The translations under genes and the position numbers were made by a program. This document shows positions 11,069-24,709 of a stretch of DNA of 64,000 nucleotides, in pieces. The notes under the pieces were generated by a model that had not been told where the DNA came from, ran no database searches, and was given only the letters and a program-made list of their open reading frames with translations. Source of the DNA: Tubulanus polymorphus (Eukaryota > Nemertea > Palaeonemertea > Tubulaniformes > Tubulanidae). The stretch spans positions 5,022,001-5,086,000 of the forward strand of contig NC_134026.1 in the NCBI RefSeq assembly GCF_964204645.1, given 5' to 3'. Numbering within the stretch: position 1 is the first letter of the stretch; every line of letters starts with the position of its first letter.

Positions 11069-11645
11069 TTCTAAATTTACATAATTCATAATGTCCGAAG
11101 AGTAGGTCCCAAATTGAGTGGTACCGGTACCAATAAATACAGATAGCGTGCAAGGTGTCGGCAGCGTTCCGACCAAACCACGAGAACGCACGTTCATTTG
11201 GTAAACTTGGCAAAAAACATGGCAACTGATTCGTAGGTTAGAATATTACAGAGACTGACCTAACAAATTAAAAGGAATTTCAAATAGTTTTCCAATCACA
11301 AAATTCTGTCGTCAATGAAACTATCAAGTTAACTACATGGTTGACATTGTTGGCTTGAATATCTCCATCAAAATATTGATGTTGCACTTTGGAACTTTTT
11401 CGTTGAACAATTATATTCTACTAATTTATGTGCATTTTTATTTCGTATATAGTTTAATTTTGTTATCATTATTGTTAAAAATGACCTAAATTTATAAATG
11501 ACATAAAACTTGTATACGTAGAGTCAGTACATATTTACACTATGATACATCAACGGAATGGCCCCGAAAAAAATGATCTCGGAAGTCTATATTCCGAAAA
11601 GTATGAGTTTCTATTGAATCTTTAAAAACTTATCAGCAAATAATC
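11069..11645. other. Intergenic spacer
   Basis: AT-rich, with no recognised gene. The right end is the probable 3' UTR of the cholinesterase-like gene on the minus strand. Confidence 0.45.
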
Positions 11646-13902
11646 TCAGTTAAGTTGTATCATTTCGGCCTCTTCGTTGTTACCTGTAAAGAAAATAGAA
11701 ATGTTTAGTTTAACTGAGAAACAGAAAAAGAAAATCACATGTAGTTATCGTGATTACATGCGTTATGTCGCAATAGATTAAAAAGTACGTATTGAATATA
11801 TTACCCGTATCACTGGGTCCAGCTCCCGGGTCCGTAACAATTCGATCAATCAAATCTAGTTTATCTTCTTCGATCAAATTCGTCTTTTCCAGTTTAAGAC
11901 TTCTGACATACACAATAGCAACGGCGTTCATGACGCAAACGACTCCGACGGCTATAATCAAACCCATGATAATAGTCGACGAATCACGAGCGACGAGGGA
12001 CAAACCTAACTGGCCTTTCAGCGTTATTCTATCTGGTTTACAGCCTGAATTAGGTGGGAGTTTTTTCGGCTTTTCATTAGGCTTCGGTGGTTGGATTTGA
12101 AGTTCATCCGCATCCAGTCCCATGTCATTGATCCAAGGCTGCATATATTTGTAGCGATAGCGTTCCTCGACGGTGAAATTGTAAGAACTGCTTGATCTAC
12201 CACTGATTTGTAGGTATTCTTGTTTCGACAATGTGAATTTTGGCCAATCTATATCAGCTGATATGGGAAAGTTCGGGTCCCTGGAATATGAAAGAACAAA
12301 TGCGGTCATATTGACTAGATGTTTGGGACTACGGGTGTTGATTTCTAAAAAAATTCACAAATGAAAATGAAATTTCAATTCATTTTGTCAGACAAAAAGG
12401 ATAATTTTCACATTTCCGGAGTAGAAATATTTAGCCTACCCTGATTTAACAAAATTACTCCAATATCGCACCATCTTCATGGCAACGGCTTCATCTTCTT
12501 CAAAAGTATGAGTCGTCACTTGGGTGTCTAGATAGATACTCTGTCCAACCATCTCCGGTCCATTCACCCAACCTTGCTTGATAGGATCTGGCGGCAAGCT
12601 TTCATACTCGAACACGTACATGTAAGTGTTGGCTTTATTGCTTCTAGCGTGCAACACCGCCGCGGCAACCACCGAGCTCCCTACCGCACTGTCGGACAGC
12701 ATTTCGACCAGCTCGTCTCGTCGCTCGGTGTCCGTATCGGCGGTGTATCTGGTCAAAATCTCTTTCGTCAGTTCCGGTGTCTGTGCACGATACGAACAAG
12801 CGTGTATGGAAATAGCGAAAGGAACTAGTACCTGTTCGAATACAAAATGCGATGGTCCATCTTCGTAACTGAAACCATAACGCGAAGCTATGTCTACTAA
12901 ATGTGGCAGTTCGATGGCCTTAGCAGCTTCGTTACCATTAACGCCCGTAAGAAGGTCTTTTTCCGCGAACAAAACCTGATATGGATTACAGTTTTCCCCG
13001 GAAAGGGCTTGTGTTATATTTGATATGAAGAAATAGTCGTCCGGCACTGGCGACCAGCCCGTTACGCGCGCCTGTGTAGCATTTATCAATTCTTCCACTC
13101 CCTTCGACTTCAGGCATGCCAGCATTTCACCACTAGTGTTCCAAGTGCATCCAAGGTACTGCGCGATATTTGTTCCATTGTTCTGTCCTTGTGGATGACT
13201 GAGGCACGGCGCCAAAATGCTGGTGCTTTCGGAAATTACTCTTTTCACGTATGTTGTTGTCGCAGGTGACATCGCCAGAAGAACTGCACTTCTAGCTCCT
13301 CCTTCACCTTGCGCACTAACTGTTATCAGCTTGTTGTCGCCGCCAAATTTGTCAATATGCTCCGCTACCCATAATAACGCCAATTCTTGATCATATATTC
13401 CATAATTTCCGTCAGAATCATGCGTACTTAGAAAACCGAGAATTCCTGATCGATAGTTGATAATGACCACAATGACGTCACCGTGGGCGGCCAATAGTCT
13501 TGGATCTAAGTCTGAGGATGACCACGCGGTAACACCATCCGAGATCGGTACGATGAACATCACTGCTTTTGTATCATTAGTTTTCGGTAGGTAGATATCC
13601 AAAGTCAAACAATCCTCTTTCATTCCCGGTGTAAACGGTGGCGCAGGGCATGGTGCCCCGTGCTTATCGGCGTTAAACGGTTGTTGCGGTAGAGCTTTTA
13701 TCGGTTCCGGTCGCGCAAACCTGATCGGCGGTTCTGCATAAGGTATACCGAGGTAAACTTCTAAGTCAATTTCAGTAGTGTTGTCATCCGCGCCTTCTAC
13801 TATCCCGATAGAGAGGTTTCTCTTGGGATTCGAGGCAGCTGCTGGTGGCAAGACGATGATAACCGTTATGGACACCGCGTACAACACTTTGATAACTTCC
13901 AT
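11646..13902 (-). CDS. Cholinesterase-like transmembrane protein, catalytically dead (neuroligin/neurotactin type)
   Basis: Exons on the minus strand: 13902-12440, 12280-11805, 11683-11646. They total 658 codons plus stop, and the phases join. Residues 1-23 are a signal peptide. The alpha/beta-hydrolase fold of carboxylesterase type B follows, with LGIPYAEPP at 51-59, EDCLTLDIYLP at 96-106, and NYRSGILGFLS at 149-159. The nucleophile elbow, normally GESAG, reads AQGEG (197-201), so the Ser position is Gly199. The oxyanion HGGG loop is missing (FIVPISDG). The triad His position appears to be Asn447. One membrane helix spans about 589-613, with an acidic cytoplasmic tail of about 45 residues. 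Dead esterase ectodomains of this kind act in cell adhesion (neuroligins, neurotactin, gliotactin). The short tail leaves the exact subfamily open. Confidence 0.85.
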
Positions 13903-14880
13903 ACTTGATCATCCAATAAAGGAGGTGACACCCCTTATACTGCTTGCACTGATTCAGTCTGACCTTATTTTTAGAATGTACAGAAAACCTGTTTACTGGC
14001 TATTTGTGTTGACTGTGCGTCTTTCAGTCTATTCAAACTTCGTGAAAGTTCAACTCTAGACTTTCAGAGCCGGTTTTCTTGAAAGACATACTTGTCCGTT
14101 GAAATTACCCATAAATTTAGGAAAATAAATATGATCGAGCAAATGTACATAATATAATTGGGTAGATGGTGAATGCAAGAAAACAGATATATCACGAGAA
14201 TGATAAAATGATAGCTTTCTTAAACAAAGACAGTCGAATCGTTAATTGCAAATCTATGATTATTAGCATTTCGATGCTACACCAACACCAACAACTTTAC
14301 AACGGGTACATTGGTTAAATGATGCGGTATTTACATATTCCTCAGTGGCTTAATAGTTGACCGTATTTACAGTGCTGTCTAAAACGGTAATTGTATAACG
14401 CGTATGCAATAAAGACTTGAAAGCGAGTATAATTACCTTATTCGAGTCAATATGCAAGTGGAATCAAAACTACCGCAATCAATATCGGTGACGGAGTGAT
14501 TTCGATTACATGGAATAAGAATATACGATCACGGCAGACCGAAAATGAAGATTTAGTACGAGATAAGTTAATCGTTTATAGATCGGTTGGTGTGGCTGAA
14601 AGCAGTGTTCATTCGCGAAAAAAGGGTCAATAATCGGCAATAAAAATTCGGCCACCAGGCCTAAACCCGATGGTGATAGGTAAACCCGTGCAGTTTAGAT
14701 ACTCGGGGGAACAGACAGTATATTTGGACGTAAAGCATTGGAAATATAAACAGTGGATAATAATTTTCTTATTTGTTCGAAAATCCGGATAAAACATTAG
14801 GGATGCGAACATGACAAACATCCGTCGGCTCAAAGATATGAAATGTCACATTATACGAAAAGCGACAAAAGGCGCAGTAT
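13903..14880. other. Intergenic region between divergent genes
   Basis: It lies upstream of both the cholinesterase-like gene (-) and the GPCR (+), so it should hold both promoters. No further gene or clear element is seen. Confidence 0.45.
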
Positions 14881-16395
14881 ATGAATCACGTATCAAAAGC
14901 GCACGTGGTCACCTACGGCAATCGAAAGAAGATAAGACGTTTTTTTTCTAGAATAAAGCGGAGACTCTGCAACAAGATGTCAAGCTCGGCGAATATCACT
15001 TCATGTGTAATCGGACGAGCAAATTCACAAAAATACATTCACGAATCTAGCACCATCTCGGCATCGGTCGTAGTTCAATGCGTCGTCATATTTTTCTTAA
15101 TTCTCTGTGCTTTATGCGGAAATTCGTTGATTTTTGCGTCTATTTACCGCACGAAACGACTTCAAACGGTCACCAACATCTACACGGCGAATCTAGCTGT
15201 AACAGATATATCGGTGGGTATATTCAGCTTGCCGCTGCTCGTGGTTTCCGTCGTGTACGACGAGTGGATTTTACCCGTTGAATTGTGCCTGGTCAGCGCG
15301 TGTGTGGGCGAGATTCTTTTGCTCGTTTCGATTTCGACGCTGGCTGGAATATCGTTCGATCGTTATTTATGCATCTGTCACCCGCTTACCTACCCGAACC
15401 ACGCGACCCCGACCAGAGCGGGCGCATTCATCGCCGTTGTTTGGCTTATCGGGTTATTTTTTGGATGCTCCCCGTTTTTAGGGTGGGGTCGTTATTGTTT
15501 CCGACCGTTGACCATTCCGATGTGTAGTCCAATGTGGAATGAAGATATCAGTTACGCCGCGGTTGTAATCGTAGTGAATCTTACTGTGCCGTCGATGGTG
15601 ATGCTTTTTTCCTATGTTCGAATCGTCGGTGTAGCTCGAAAACAAGCCCGTCAAATCGCCCAGATTCACGGCGCTTTCGTCGTGCGCCGAACCGGACGCA
15701 TTCCCGGCCAGCCTACTTCTACTAGCACTGATGTGAGCAAGAGTAACTGCTGTTTCAATTGCTGTGTCAACCGAATTGGAGGACCTCGTTGGAACAGCAA
15801 ACAATCTCGAGTTGTTTCCATGGCTCCCAGAAGCAATATGAAAACTATAAAGACAGTTTTTATCGTGGTTGGTAAGTGATATATACGACAATTTATAAGC
15901 CATTAGTAAAGAAGAATTCAAATCAATCGACGATGATAAAGCCACGAGATTTTTTATGCAAACATTTCACCATTTTATTCGCATTTCTGCTTATAATTGT
16001 TACCTCGTTCCGTTCCTCGGTTCCTTAATCAATATTCTATTATAGGAACGTTTTTCATCTGCTGGGGGCCGTATGTCGGGCTGTACTTTTACCACGTGAA
16101 CAACGATGAGCAGAAAGTGGGATACGTTATCGAAATGCTCGTCACTTTGCTGGCTTTCAGTAACAGTTCGGTCAACCCGTACATATTCGCCTTACTGAAT
16201 AAGGATTTTCGCCGCGCTTGGAAATGCCTCGTTTTTGACATCTTGCGGAAGTCGCACCGCGATGACAGTGAGTCTAACCACTACAGTGGGACACGGCCGT
16301 CAAGAGCCAACAGTCAGGATAGTGCAGTACATCCGCCGTTGTACTGTCAACAGAAACAGATTGACGAGTTAATAGTGGAAGATATGACTTCATAA
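14881..16395 (+). CDS. Rhodopsin-family GPCR, two exons, GPR161/amine-receptor-like
   Basis: Exons 14881-15871 and 16046-16395, with a phase 1 intron in TM6; 446 codons. Landmarks: GN at 80-81, the TM2 Asp at 109, Cys136, DRY at 160-162 followed by HPL, Cys215, CWGP at 336-339, and NPYIF at 374-378. The third loop has a basic start (VARKQARQIAQIHG) and a cluster of five Cys at about 290-296. The ARKQARQI segment, the TM6 pattern and the intron place recall GPR161, a ciliary orphan receptor that represses Hedgehog signalling, but an amine receptor is also possible. An internal Met at residue 33 (14977) is followed by a glycosylation site NIT and gives a more usual N-terminus; the first 32 residues are very basic. 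AATAAA at 16441 is a likely poly(A) signal. Confidence 0.82.
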
Positions 16396-19356
16396 TTTTA
16401 GTTTCCCTTATTTCTGAATTTTTGATGTAAAATGTTCTCAAATAAAGATATTTCTGAAAAGCAATTTCAAGCAAAGTGCATCGAAAAAAATTTTCCGTCA
16501 TAGAATTATTAAAACTTCTAACGGAGTCTAGCAGCGTTCTCATTCAGAACATTTCTGTTATTAATTCTAGCTCGAGGTGGCGTATGAGTAGAGCAACGAG
16601 TTGCGACGACTGGTGAACAATCTTGCAAGACCAAGGGGTTTGCGTTTCGTAAATCAAGTGTTTGATTCGAATTATTGCTGTTGGCAGAGTTTCTTGGTTG
16701 AATGTTCCTTCTCTAGCCTTTTTCCCTTTAGTGAAAAAAGAGATTTCTAACTGCTTATTATGCCTCGAGTGGAAGTGGGTTGAGGATGAAAAAATGTTTC
16801 TTTTCAGCGATACTTTCTGTGGGTGTATGTATCTTATATCACTTGTTGGTAGTTTGATTTTATGATATCACGACGATTGGGGCAATGACACTAGTGTAAG
16901 CCTAATTGCAAACAAGCCCACGAGGAAGAAACCGATCACGATTTACTTTCTACAAACTTTTCTCACATGCAAAAAATTTACATTATAGCACAACTCTCCT
17001 TTTATTGACGTCCTGCGGATAATACAAATTAGTAGTTCGTTCAGTTGAATTATCAAATACCCCGGGACACACTTTCAATAAATAGGAGAACTGCGGGTAT
17101 AATTTGAACTGAATCGAATCCATATTGTTCAATTAACACGTGAAAAAGCTAAATTTAGGTTCATGGTTCGATTGGTAAAGCGTAGATTGATCGGCATGTG
17201 CGGCTTTTAGTGTTTTTCGAAGCTGATCCCGTGTGTGTCAACAGAATATAGTTTGCGAAAAATATTCAGTGCAGACATCAAATTGAACGATCGCAAACAT
17301 AACGCTTTAAACATAAATTTTCAATCAACACACGTGTTTGCCGATTCATTCAGCTAGCAAATTTGTTTTAGAGCAAATAATCCCTCGATATATTGTTGAC
17401 ATGACGTCATCTGTTCAAACAACTATTTAACTACAAAACCATACATTGCCCACATGACGCCGTGTTTTCTGTGTTTTGATGAAGATTGTGTTTTCAAATC
17501 GCTTTTTGCAATTTCTATTCGTAGATCAGTTTTTTTGTTGATATTTTTGGCATACCAAATGGTGTAGATTTCAACAAACGAGTATGCCTAAAATAGTATT
17601 CTGGCTAACACAGATCTTCGAAAATGAATTTGATAATTTGTCCTTTTTCGATATAATTCGCTGTATTTCTTAAGATCATTCATTTTTCTGATAAACGAAG
17701 TCATGACCCGAAGATTGTGTGGACTCTACGCCGAAATACAATAACGACAGCGACATTAACCCGTCCGAAATAGAAACTCCAGTGAAAGTTCGCTCGCTCT
17801 TTTGAAAGCTTTCGCGGTATGGTGACACGAAAAAAATCGTCATTGTTTATGTCAGCTTTGGTGTCACCTGCAGAAATCAGGTCGCTTTAGTCGGATTACA
17901 AATGAAGAGCCCACTTTTTAAGAAGTATGCCAGGTTTTTTCTTGTTCAAATGAATAGAAATCCTACTGAGATAAACGAAGATATGGACTAGATTTTTATG
18001 GTTAGCGCACACGCGTTAACGTGGAGATTCCGCCTTTATTTATAGATAATGATCAGATTTTTAACTGTACTCTGAGATGAAGTATTGCCCTTCAGTTGAA
18101 CGCCCAAAATGAAGTATTCCCGTGTTCAAATTCAAATATAATCACTGTCTCCGGTAAACTAAAAGCAGTTCATTATTTGTATCAGCAGCTATCGATATCT
18201 TGTTGCCATCGTATTTTCTATCAAAGTCGAAATTCAAACATGAAACATATAAATCAATGGGTATACGTTCATCGAAATTCATAGCTACAGAATCTATTGT
18301 CTCGTTTATCACATACATACTCACAAATGTCTTTCGAAAATCGTGTATGCTATTAGCAATAATGCATGCACATTTTGTCATTTATTTTGTCATTTATTTA
18401 TCGTTATCTCTGGCACGCAATAATCGAAATGAAATGAGATTGTCTTGTATTTTTTCCGCGTAATGTCGATTGGCATTTCAAGTCGTTCAATGCCGAGAGA
18501 ACCAGTTGAATTTAAGTTCTTTGTCTGTTACACACACGACTTTCCCTGGATGATCAAATGAATAAATGTTGTATATACGTACACAACAGTTCTGGTTGCC
18601 ATTCATTTCTCGCTGGAACTTCAAGCGAGTCGATCTACTCGCAGCGGTCACTGAAGTCGTCTGCCGCCTCTGCACGGATTTCATCACAATCAACAGGTTA
18701 GAAATGCGATGTTAATGAAAAAATCATTACATATTTCGTAAACGAATGCTATTGATTTACAAAGCTTTTATCGAATATGATAAAGTTGATAATTAAGTTA
18801 CTGTCGCTCAAAGGTAAAATTAGAAGTAAAAAATCCGTAGGTTTATCATTAGTTATTGGTGACGGTGAAAGTGAGAATTGAAGAAGATCTTTTGAAGTTA
18901 CGAACGCATGCATCAAATCATTAATTATGAAAAATTAAGAATGTAATTTAATATTTTCCATTTCTTAATTCGATTTTCGACGGATTCATGTACTTGAATT
19001 GACTCAATATTGATAACTGAAGAAATATTGAAGAACCAGGCTCCTTAGTTACCGCCTAGTTGTTTATAACTGTGAAAAAAACCTAAAGCTGGAAAATGAT
19101 AGGATTTCGACTTGGTTTTATTATGCAAGAAAAAAGTCAACAGAGATAGTCACTACAAGTAATAAATGGGCGCAGGTTTCAAAAATTATTATTTTATGGC
19201 TATTTTATGCAAATTGTTTCATAAAGCACGAAATTTATTCCCACGTACGACTTCATAAACCGACATTTTATATGTACATACTATTTCCTTTTCAGTTCTT
19301 TGTATCCGAGTAATACGTACTTACATATTTTTTCAGATATCATAAAAGCTGTAATT
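16396..19356. other. Long intergenic region
   Basis: About 3 kb of AT-rich DNA without a recognisable gene. A splice acceptor (TTTTTTCAG, about 19336) just before the dynein light chain start suggests that an untranslated 5' exon of that gene lies somewhere here; I could not place it. Confidence 0.45.
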
Positions 19357-19926
19357 ATGCAAAGGCCTTCCGTATCAGGTCCGGTAGGTCCGGGTCAACC
19401 GACATTTAGGAAGAAAAGCATTTTGACGGACAAAGATGGCAACCAGGGGCCACCGACAATAATAGGACTTATCGCTGGCAAGCGTTTCGCGAAGAAAATG
19501 TCGCAGCGATATCGCAAAACACCTTCGATGAGCACGAGCGGGACCGCTCGTTCGTGGAATAGCACTAACATCAGACTGGAGCCGACCTATCAGCTAGAAC
19601 CGAAAACTAGATTCCAGCCCGGTAAAGTTAACGAAATCGTTCGAGCGGTCGTCAACTCGAGAATGATGGGTTTTAAATACTCGTCGCGAATGGCGGCTAT
19701 GATGTCGAAAGTGCTAACGGAAGAAATCAAAGATAAAGTAAAGGGACTCGCGTTTGAGCGATATAAGATTATCTGTCTAGTGAGTATCGGTGAAAATAAA
19801 GGACAGGGCGTAGCGGTCAGTAGTCGCTGTGTTTGGGACGAGAGTTCAGACAGATTCACGAATTACACGTACGAAACGAAAGACGCATATTGCAACGTCA
19901 TCGTTTACGGAGTCTACCATGAATAG
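19357..19926 (+). CDS. Tctex1-domain dynein light chain (DYNLT5/TCTEX1D1-like)
   Basis: A protein of 189 residues with a disordered basic N-terminal half and a C-terminal Tctex1 domain of about 110 residues. The domain runs from FQPGKVNEIV through LTEEIKDKVKGLAFERYKII, CVWDESSDRFTNY and CNVIVYGVYHE to the stop. Tctex-type light chains dimerise and bind the dynein intermediate chain or axonemal partners. The extended N-terminus with AGKRFAKKMSQRY is like the TCTEX1D1 (DYNLT5) branch rather than the 110-residue DYNLT1. The coding part is intronless in the window. The start chosen is the Met 18 bases after a splice acceptor. A poly(A) signal AATAAA lies at 20308. Confidence 0.82.
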   Translation: MQRPSVSGPVGPGQPTFRKKSILTDKDGNQGPPTIIGLIAGKRFAKKMSQRYRKTPSMSTSGTARSWNSTNIRLEPTYQLEPKTRFQPGKVNEIVRAVVNSRMMGFKYSSRMAAMMSKVLTEEIKDKVKGLAFERYKIICLVSIGENKGQGVAVSSRCVWDESSDRFTNYTYETKDAYCNVIVYGVYHE

Positions 19927-22900
19927 TGATCGATTTATTTTTCAAATTTAGAATTATCTAGACAATACTTCGAAATCTAGTTTGTGGCTAACTATCGGGA
20001 CGGTGCGGCGATGTTGGTGCACCTGTCAATATGTGAAATGATTGTATTAAACAAGAAGCTATTGCGACATCAGCGGGGGTTGCAGTGTATTCAGATGGTG
20101 ACTTTCCCAGAATATGTAAATTGCATTAATAATGTTTCTCGCAAGCGCCCGCGAGATACGATGTGATTATGATTTAAGCTTGTGACAAAGCGGATTTGAA
20201 TTATTAATCGGGTGTGATTTGGTATAGCGTTGTTCAGTAACTGTCGGTTTGCTTCACGGATATATGATATTATTGTTAAAATATAGTTATATACATCTTA
20301 CTATTGTAATAAAAAATTTTTGATAAGTTAACAACCTTTCTTTGAATTACCTTAGATTGACTAAGTTGGTTATCTAGCAAATATACGATATACAACGGCA
20401 CCCAATGAAATCCACCAACAAATTACTTATTGTACAACCTTAATCTACCTGGCCGTAGTCTGAAACAATATTCGTAACACAACCTAATATGTAGTACTGA
20501 CGCCATTCATATTCGAGAACTCTCAATAAGTGGGATTCATTATTAAATTTTACAAATAGCTTTACTGCGTGATGAAATTACCAGTGCACCGATTGGAATT
20601 TTCAATAGATTTCCAATAACGTCGAGTACCTTGGCAACTGTTCTTCATTCTTTATTCGAGCGTATCTTGTAGTATCTGAAGGACCGCGAATCGACCTGAC
20701 TTGGAGAAACGATTACTTATTCATTATGTGCACAGTTAACCCGGCTCAGAGGCAAAACTGCTCCTTGAATAATACCTCGATCGTTAAATTCACATCCTAC
20801 TTGGTAATTTGATATTTCAATGATATATCCTGTAAAATTATTGATATCATTGAAATATGCAGGAAGATGTTCTCAAGGCATGTTTACATCTGATCAATAA
20901 ACGAATCACAAAAGCTATAGAAATACGAATGGTAGCCATATCAATGAAATTTTCATTTTCACCAAAACACACAGAAAATTTTTCAGAAAATTATTTTCGT
21001 ATTGTCATATATCAGAGATTGACTAAGTCAGTGAGTGCCTTGTTCGTTTCCCGCAAGCTATATCAGTATATGAACACAGAATAAGTTCGTTGCCAATATT
21101 GGGAAGTGAACATGGAACGGTGACGTTAAGTGGCCACTTCTCATGGCTAGATCGGAACAAACGCATTAAATCGCATAGTACCTGCAGTTGGAAAGGACCA
21201 AATCGATACACGAAAATTACATGCCCAGCGTTATGGCATTGAGAGAGCGAGATAGGCCTACTGAGTGAAAAGTTTCCGTGAAGGTCTATCTAATGTGCCT
21301 GTTGCTCTCTATGAGGAGACCCATCGGGTTGCTGCAGCCAGTGCATTTTCAATCACTTGGTGCACGGATCCGTCTCGCGGAATTCTGCAAAACCATCTAA
21401 TTGAAAAATACTTTTAGGGGTCCTTATTGTTTTCGTTGCAATGTTTTCAATGTTGTTATGAAGATATTTTCTGTCTTTGTTTTGTCCGTCGTTCAATAAA
21501 GTGATTTGCAAAAAGTATTCTTATTCTTGAAAAAACTCGTTCTCCATAAGTAATTAACAAAAAAGGTTTACAGGGAATAATTGAATAACGCACGAATTCT
21601 TACCCGCGAAATGGTTCCTAAATTTTATTCAATAGGACCTTAATAAATCAGTGCTTTATGAACAATTGACATGAACATGCCATTTCATCCCCACAACAAC
21701 AATCATACCTAAATGACAGGTATTCATGTACTCGAGGATTGAAATACAGCTAGGGCAATTACAAATAACCAGTTGCTTTGATATCAATTCTTATCTTTGA
21801 TATACAATTAAGTTAGATTCAATAACTCCTTGAGGTGCTTCTTATGCAGATACTTCAGAATCCATATAGCCATTGTTAAACCAATGTTTTAGAGTCCATA
21901 TATAGCTGGCAAATCTACCAACCAACACTGTTCATATATACTCATCTATCAAGAGACTGCTCCCCTATTTCGCTCCTCTATTTTCCATAAGGGCCTTAAT
22001 AAAAATAGTATTTTATGAACCATTGATAAGCACCACAGAGAAAAAGTTGCAATACACGTAACTAAACAATTGAAAAGTTATTTACACAAATGATGAACAT
22101 GTGTGTCATTTTATTCTTACACAACAATCATACCCTGCTAAATGAGTTATTTAAAAATAGTTCAAAATAAAAACATTAAACCTACAAACCTACACTCACA
22201 CTGGTAAGCGTAAGGTAAACTGATTAATCTTAATTATTAGGCCACACAAAGAAATACCCTAGTTTTTCATCAGATTTTTTTCTGGAAAGTGACGAGGGCG
22301 GGCAAATTTTATTTTTATTGCGTTTTTTAAATAAAATTTTTGAAATGAAAGTGACTTAGAGAACAGACGCGGGAGGGAAGTTTTTTTTTACCAATGACAA
22401 ACAAATGCCTGTAATGCAAGTAGAAAATATGCAAAAAAAAGTTTATTTAGAATTTAGAAGCTCCCCAAGTCCAATAAAATCAAACTATATCGACTCATTC
22501 AATCGGAACTTGTAAATAGTTTTAAAAACACTTTCGCAATTTCATATTGAACAAGACAAAATCATTAACAAAATCTTAATTTTCCCTCGCTATTTGCTAA
22601 ATTATTTCTGTAACTGCCCGTCTATCATAATGACTTTAGATTATATTAAAACGTCATTGGTCTCGGTGTTGGTGTCGAACTGACATAAGTGCTCTTATGA
22701 AATAAGATCGAATTATTCGACCGTGGTGCAATCGTCATAATTCGAATAGGTTTGTCGGTCCTGTCGGTTCGAACTTCTCTCGGGTTCTGGTAGATGTAGA
22801 AAGATAATACATAAAACAGAGACAGCATCAAAACTTCGGACTGGTGGTGGAAGTGGTAGCATCCCGGTGACAGCAGCTTAACTTCTGGGCTACCTGGATT

Positions 22901-24293
22901 TAGAATAAGGTGGGGGTGCCCAGTGAACAAGACATAAGACATGAAAAAGGAGTGACATTGTCACGACTCAAATCCAAATTGTATGCTGTATGGCTAAACC
23001 GTTTTTTATATGACATGACGTCATCAGACAAAATGCTGCAAATAAAGGAATGACTGCTTCTACAGCACATTGCGCACAGCTCAATTCGATATCGAATCCC
23101 TCACGCATTATACCTGGTTAAAATCTTATCATGCACAACTCAACAACTAACGCCTTTTTTGTGAATCCTACTCATATGTCTTTATGAAGAAACTATATGG
23201 TGAAGAAGTAACGAATGGGGGAAGGGGGTTTCAGGTCTTTCAGTAACTGTTTTCACCGTTCAGCAACGGTTGCAGCACCGTTCGTTTCCTTCTCTTATGT
23301 AGCTATCTGCAATCTGCAATCTGAAAAAACAGTTCTTCAATATACAGGCAACTCCTCCTCCTTATCGGCACCATTCGTAGTTTGGACGATAAAAGACGAG
23401 ATGGCACTGAATTAGCTAACTAAACAGACATGCATAAAGTTGCACAAGTATGATCCCAGTATTTATGCAACTTCTGCAACTATATTACTTTTACTAGTGC
23501 AACTATAATGGGAAAGACCACTGTAACTTTACAGCGGGAGACAGGCCATATATGTCCATACTATGGACAGATCTATGAACAATAAATGACTAATGCAACT
23601 TGCTGTCATTATTGTTGGTCCGCAAGTTGAGGGTAAAATTAATGAAATTTTGAGCAATTTTCTGAAAAGTGAAGATTTAAAATCTCTTTATATCATAGGA
23701 GCAGGTTAAACAGAAATTCCAACGCTGGTGCATATAAACGAAGTTCTATAATCAATTAATTATCCTCCTATCATTAAAGTTGCACAAGTAAAAATAGTAG
23801 CACAAGACGGTAGGCTCCGAAGAGACGGACGAACGGCGGACAATGTGAACGCAGTAAAAACAACACCAAACTATTAATCAAATTATTTGAAAATTAATGA
23901 AAAAATTTAATGGGATGAAAAAGACCATACAACAAATTATCTAGAAAATACCATGTCACGATAATGACTAATTTTGAGAGGAGATAAAAATAGCTCTTCA
24001 TCAGATTAATTTTAATGATTGTACAAAACATGACAAGAAAAAAAAACGATTTCTAACAATCAAATACTAAAAACACTTTCAAAACAAATTTCATCACACA
24101 TTTTATAAAGCAAAATAGTTCATTTCATACATTTGAGTTGGAAATAAAATATCTCAACCCTTAACGACAGAGTCCTGAGTTTATTAAAGCATAATGATTG
24201 TTGTAATTTGATTAAATCTGTCTAATACAACTCCCTCTCTCTCTTTCTTCCCAATACACAACTGACAGTCATAAGCATCCTACCCCGGCAGGG

Positions 24294-24352
24294 ATTATTT
24301 GAACCTGATGGCATCGAGATTGCCACGGTACGAAACACCGCCACACTAGACC
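24294..24352 (-). repeat. Possible tRNA-derived SINE head
   Basis: On the minus strand, GGGTCTAGTGTGG resembles an A box and GGTTCAAATAATCCC a B box, about 40 nt apart. The B box and what follows resemble the element at 27316. Only the promoter-like part is recognisable. Confidence 0.4.
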
Positions 24353-24587
24353 CAGTGCGCAGCTACACACGCAGCTTAGATAATGTCATTATCAGCCAAT
24401 CAGATACCATTTTATTTAAGCCCAGGTTTTCCCATTTATAGTTCTTCTTCCGTGAAATTTACCTCATCGATTATACAACGAGCAATCTGATTGGTGCTGC
24501 AAGTTTTCGTGCGGCAAAGCTGCGCGTGTACCTTTGCAACTGGTCTACTGTGGCAGGGGTTTGTGCCGTGGCTGAGCGTAGCGAGAG

Positions 24588-24603
24588 GAGAGAGAGAGAG
24601 AGA
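24588..24603. repeat. GA microsatellite
   Basis: A short run of GA dinucleotides, about eight units. Confidence 0.7.
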
Positions 24604-24709
24604 CTGACAAAGACAAGTCGCACACAATTGCGTTGTCAACCTATGCCGCCTTTAGATAATGATACAGTTCTATCCTCTGAGTTGACCCCGGAGTTTACTG
24701 ACTCTGTAT

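Larger units (their letters stand above)
19927..24709. other. Long intergenic region, repeat-bearing
   Basis: No gene that I recognise. It includes the 3' UTR of the dynein light chain, a loosely repeated segment (about 21635-21720 against about 21990-22145, sharing the ACAACAATCATACC motif), a possible SINE head at 24294-24352, and a short GA run near 24588. An ORF on the minus strand at 22646-22942 (98 codons) has one hydrophobic segment (about LMLSLFYVLSFYIY) followed by a basic, Thr/Pro-rich end; it could be a C-terminal exon, but nothing supports it beyond openness. Confidence 0.4.

Noticed and set aside
12574-12868. Plus-strand ORFs opposite the cholinesterase-like gene
   Set aside because: They are antisense to a well-supported coding exon with no features of their own.
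22646-22942. 98-codon minus-strand ORF with a hydrophobic segment and basic tail
   Set aside because: No family match and no splice partner could be placed, so it is only mentioned within the intergenic entry.
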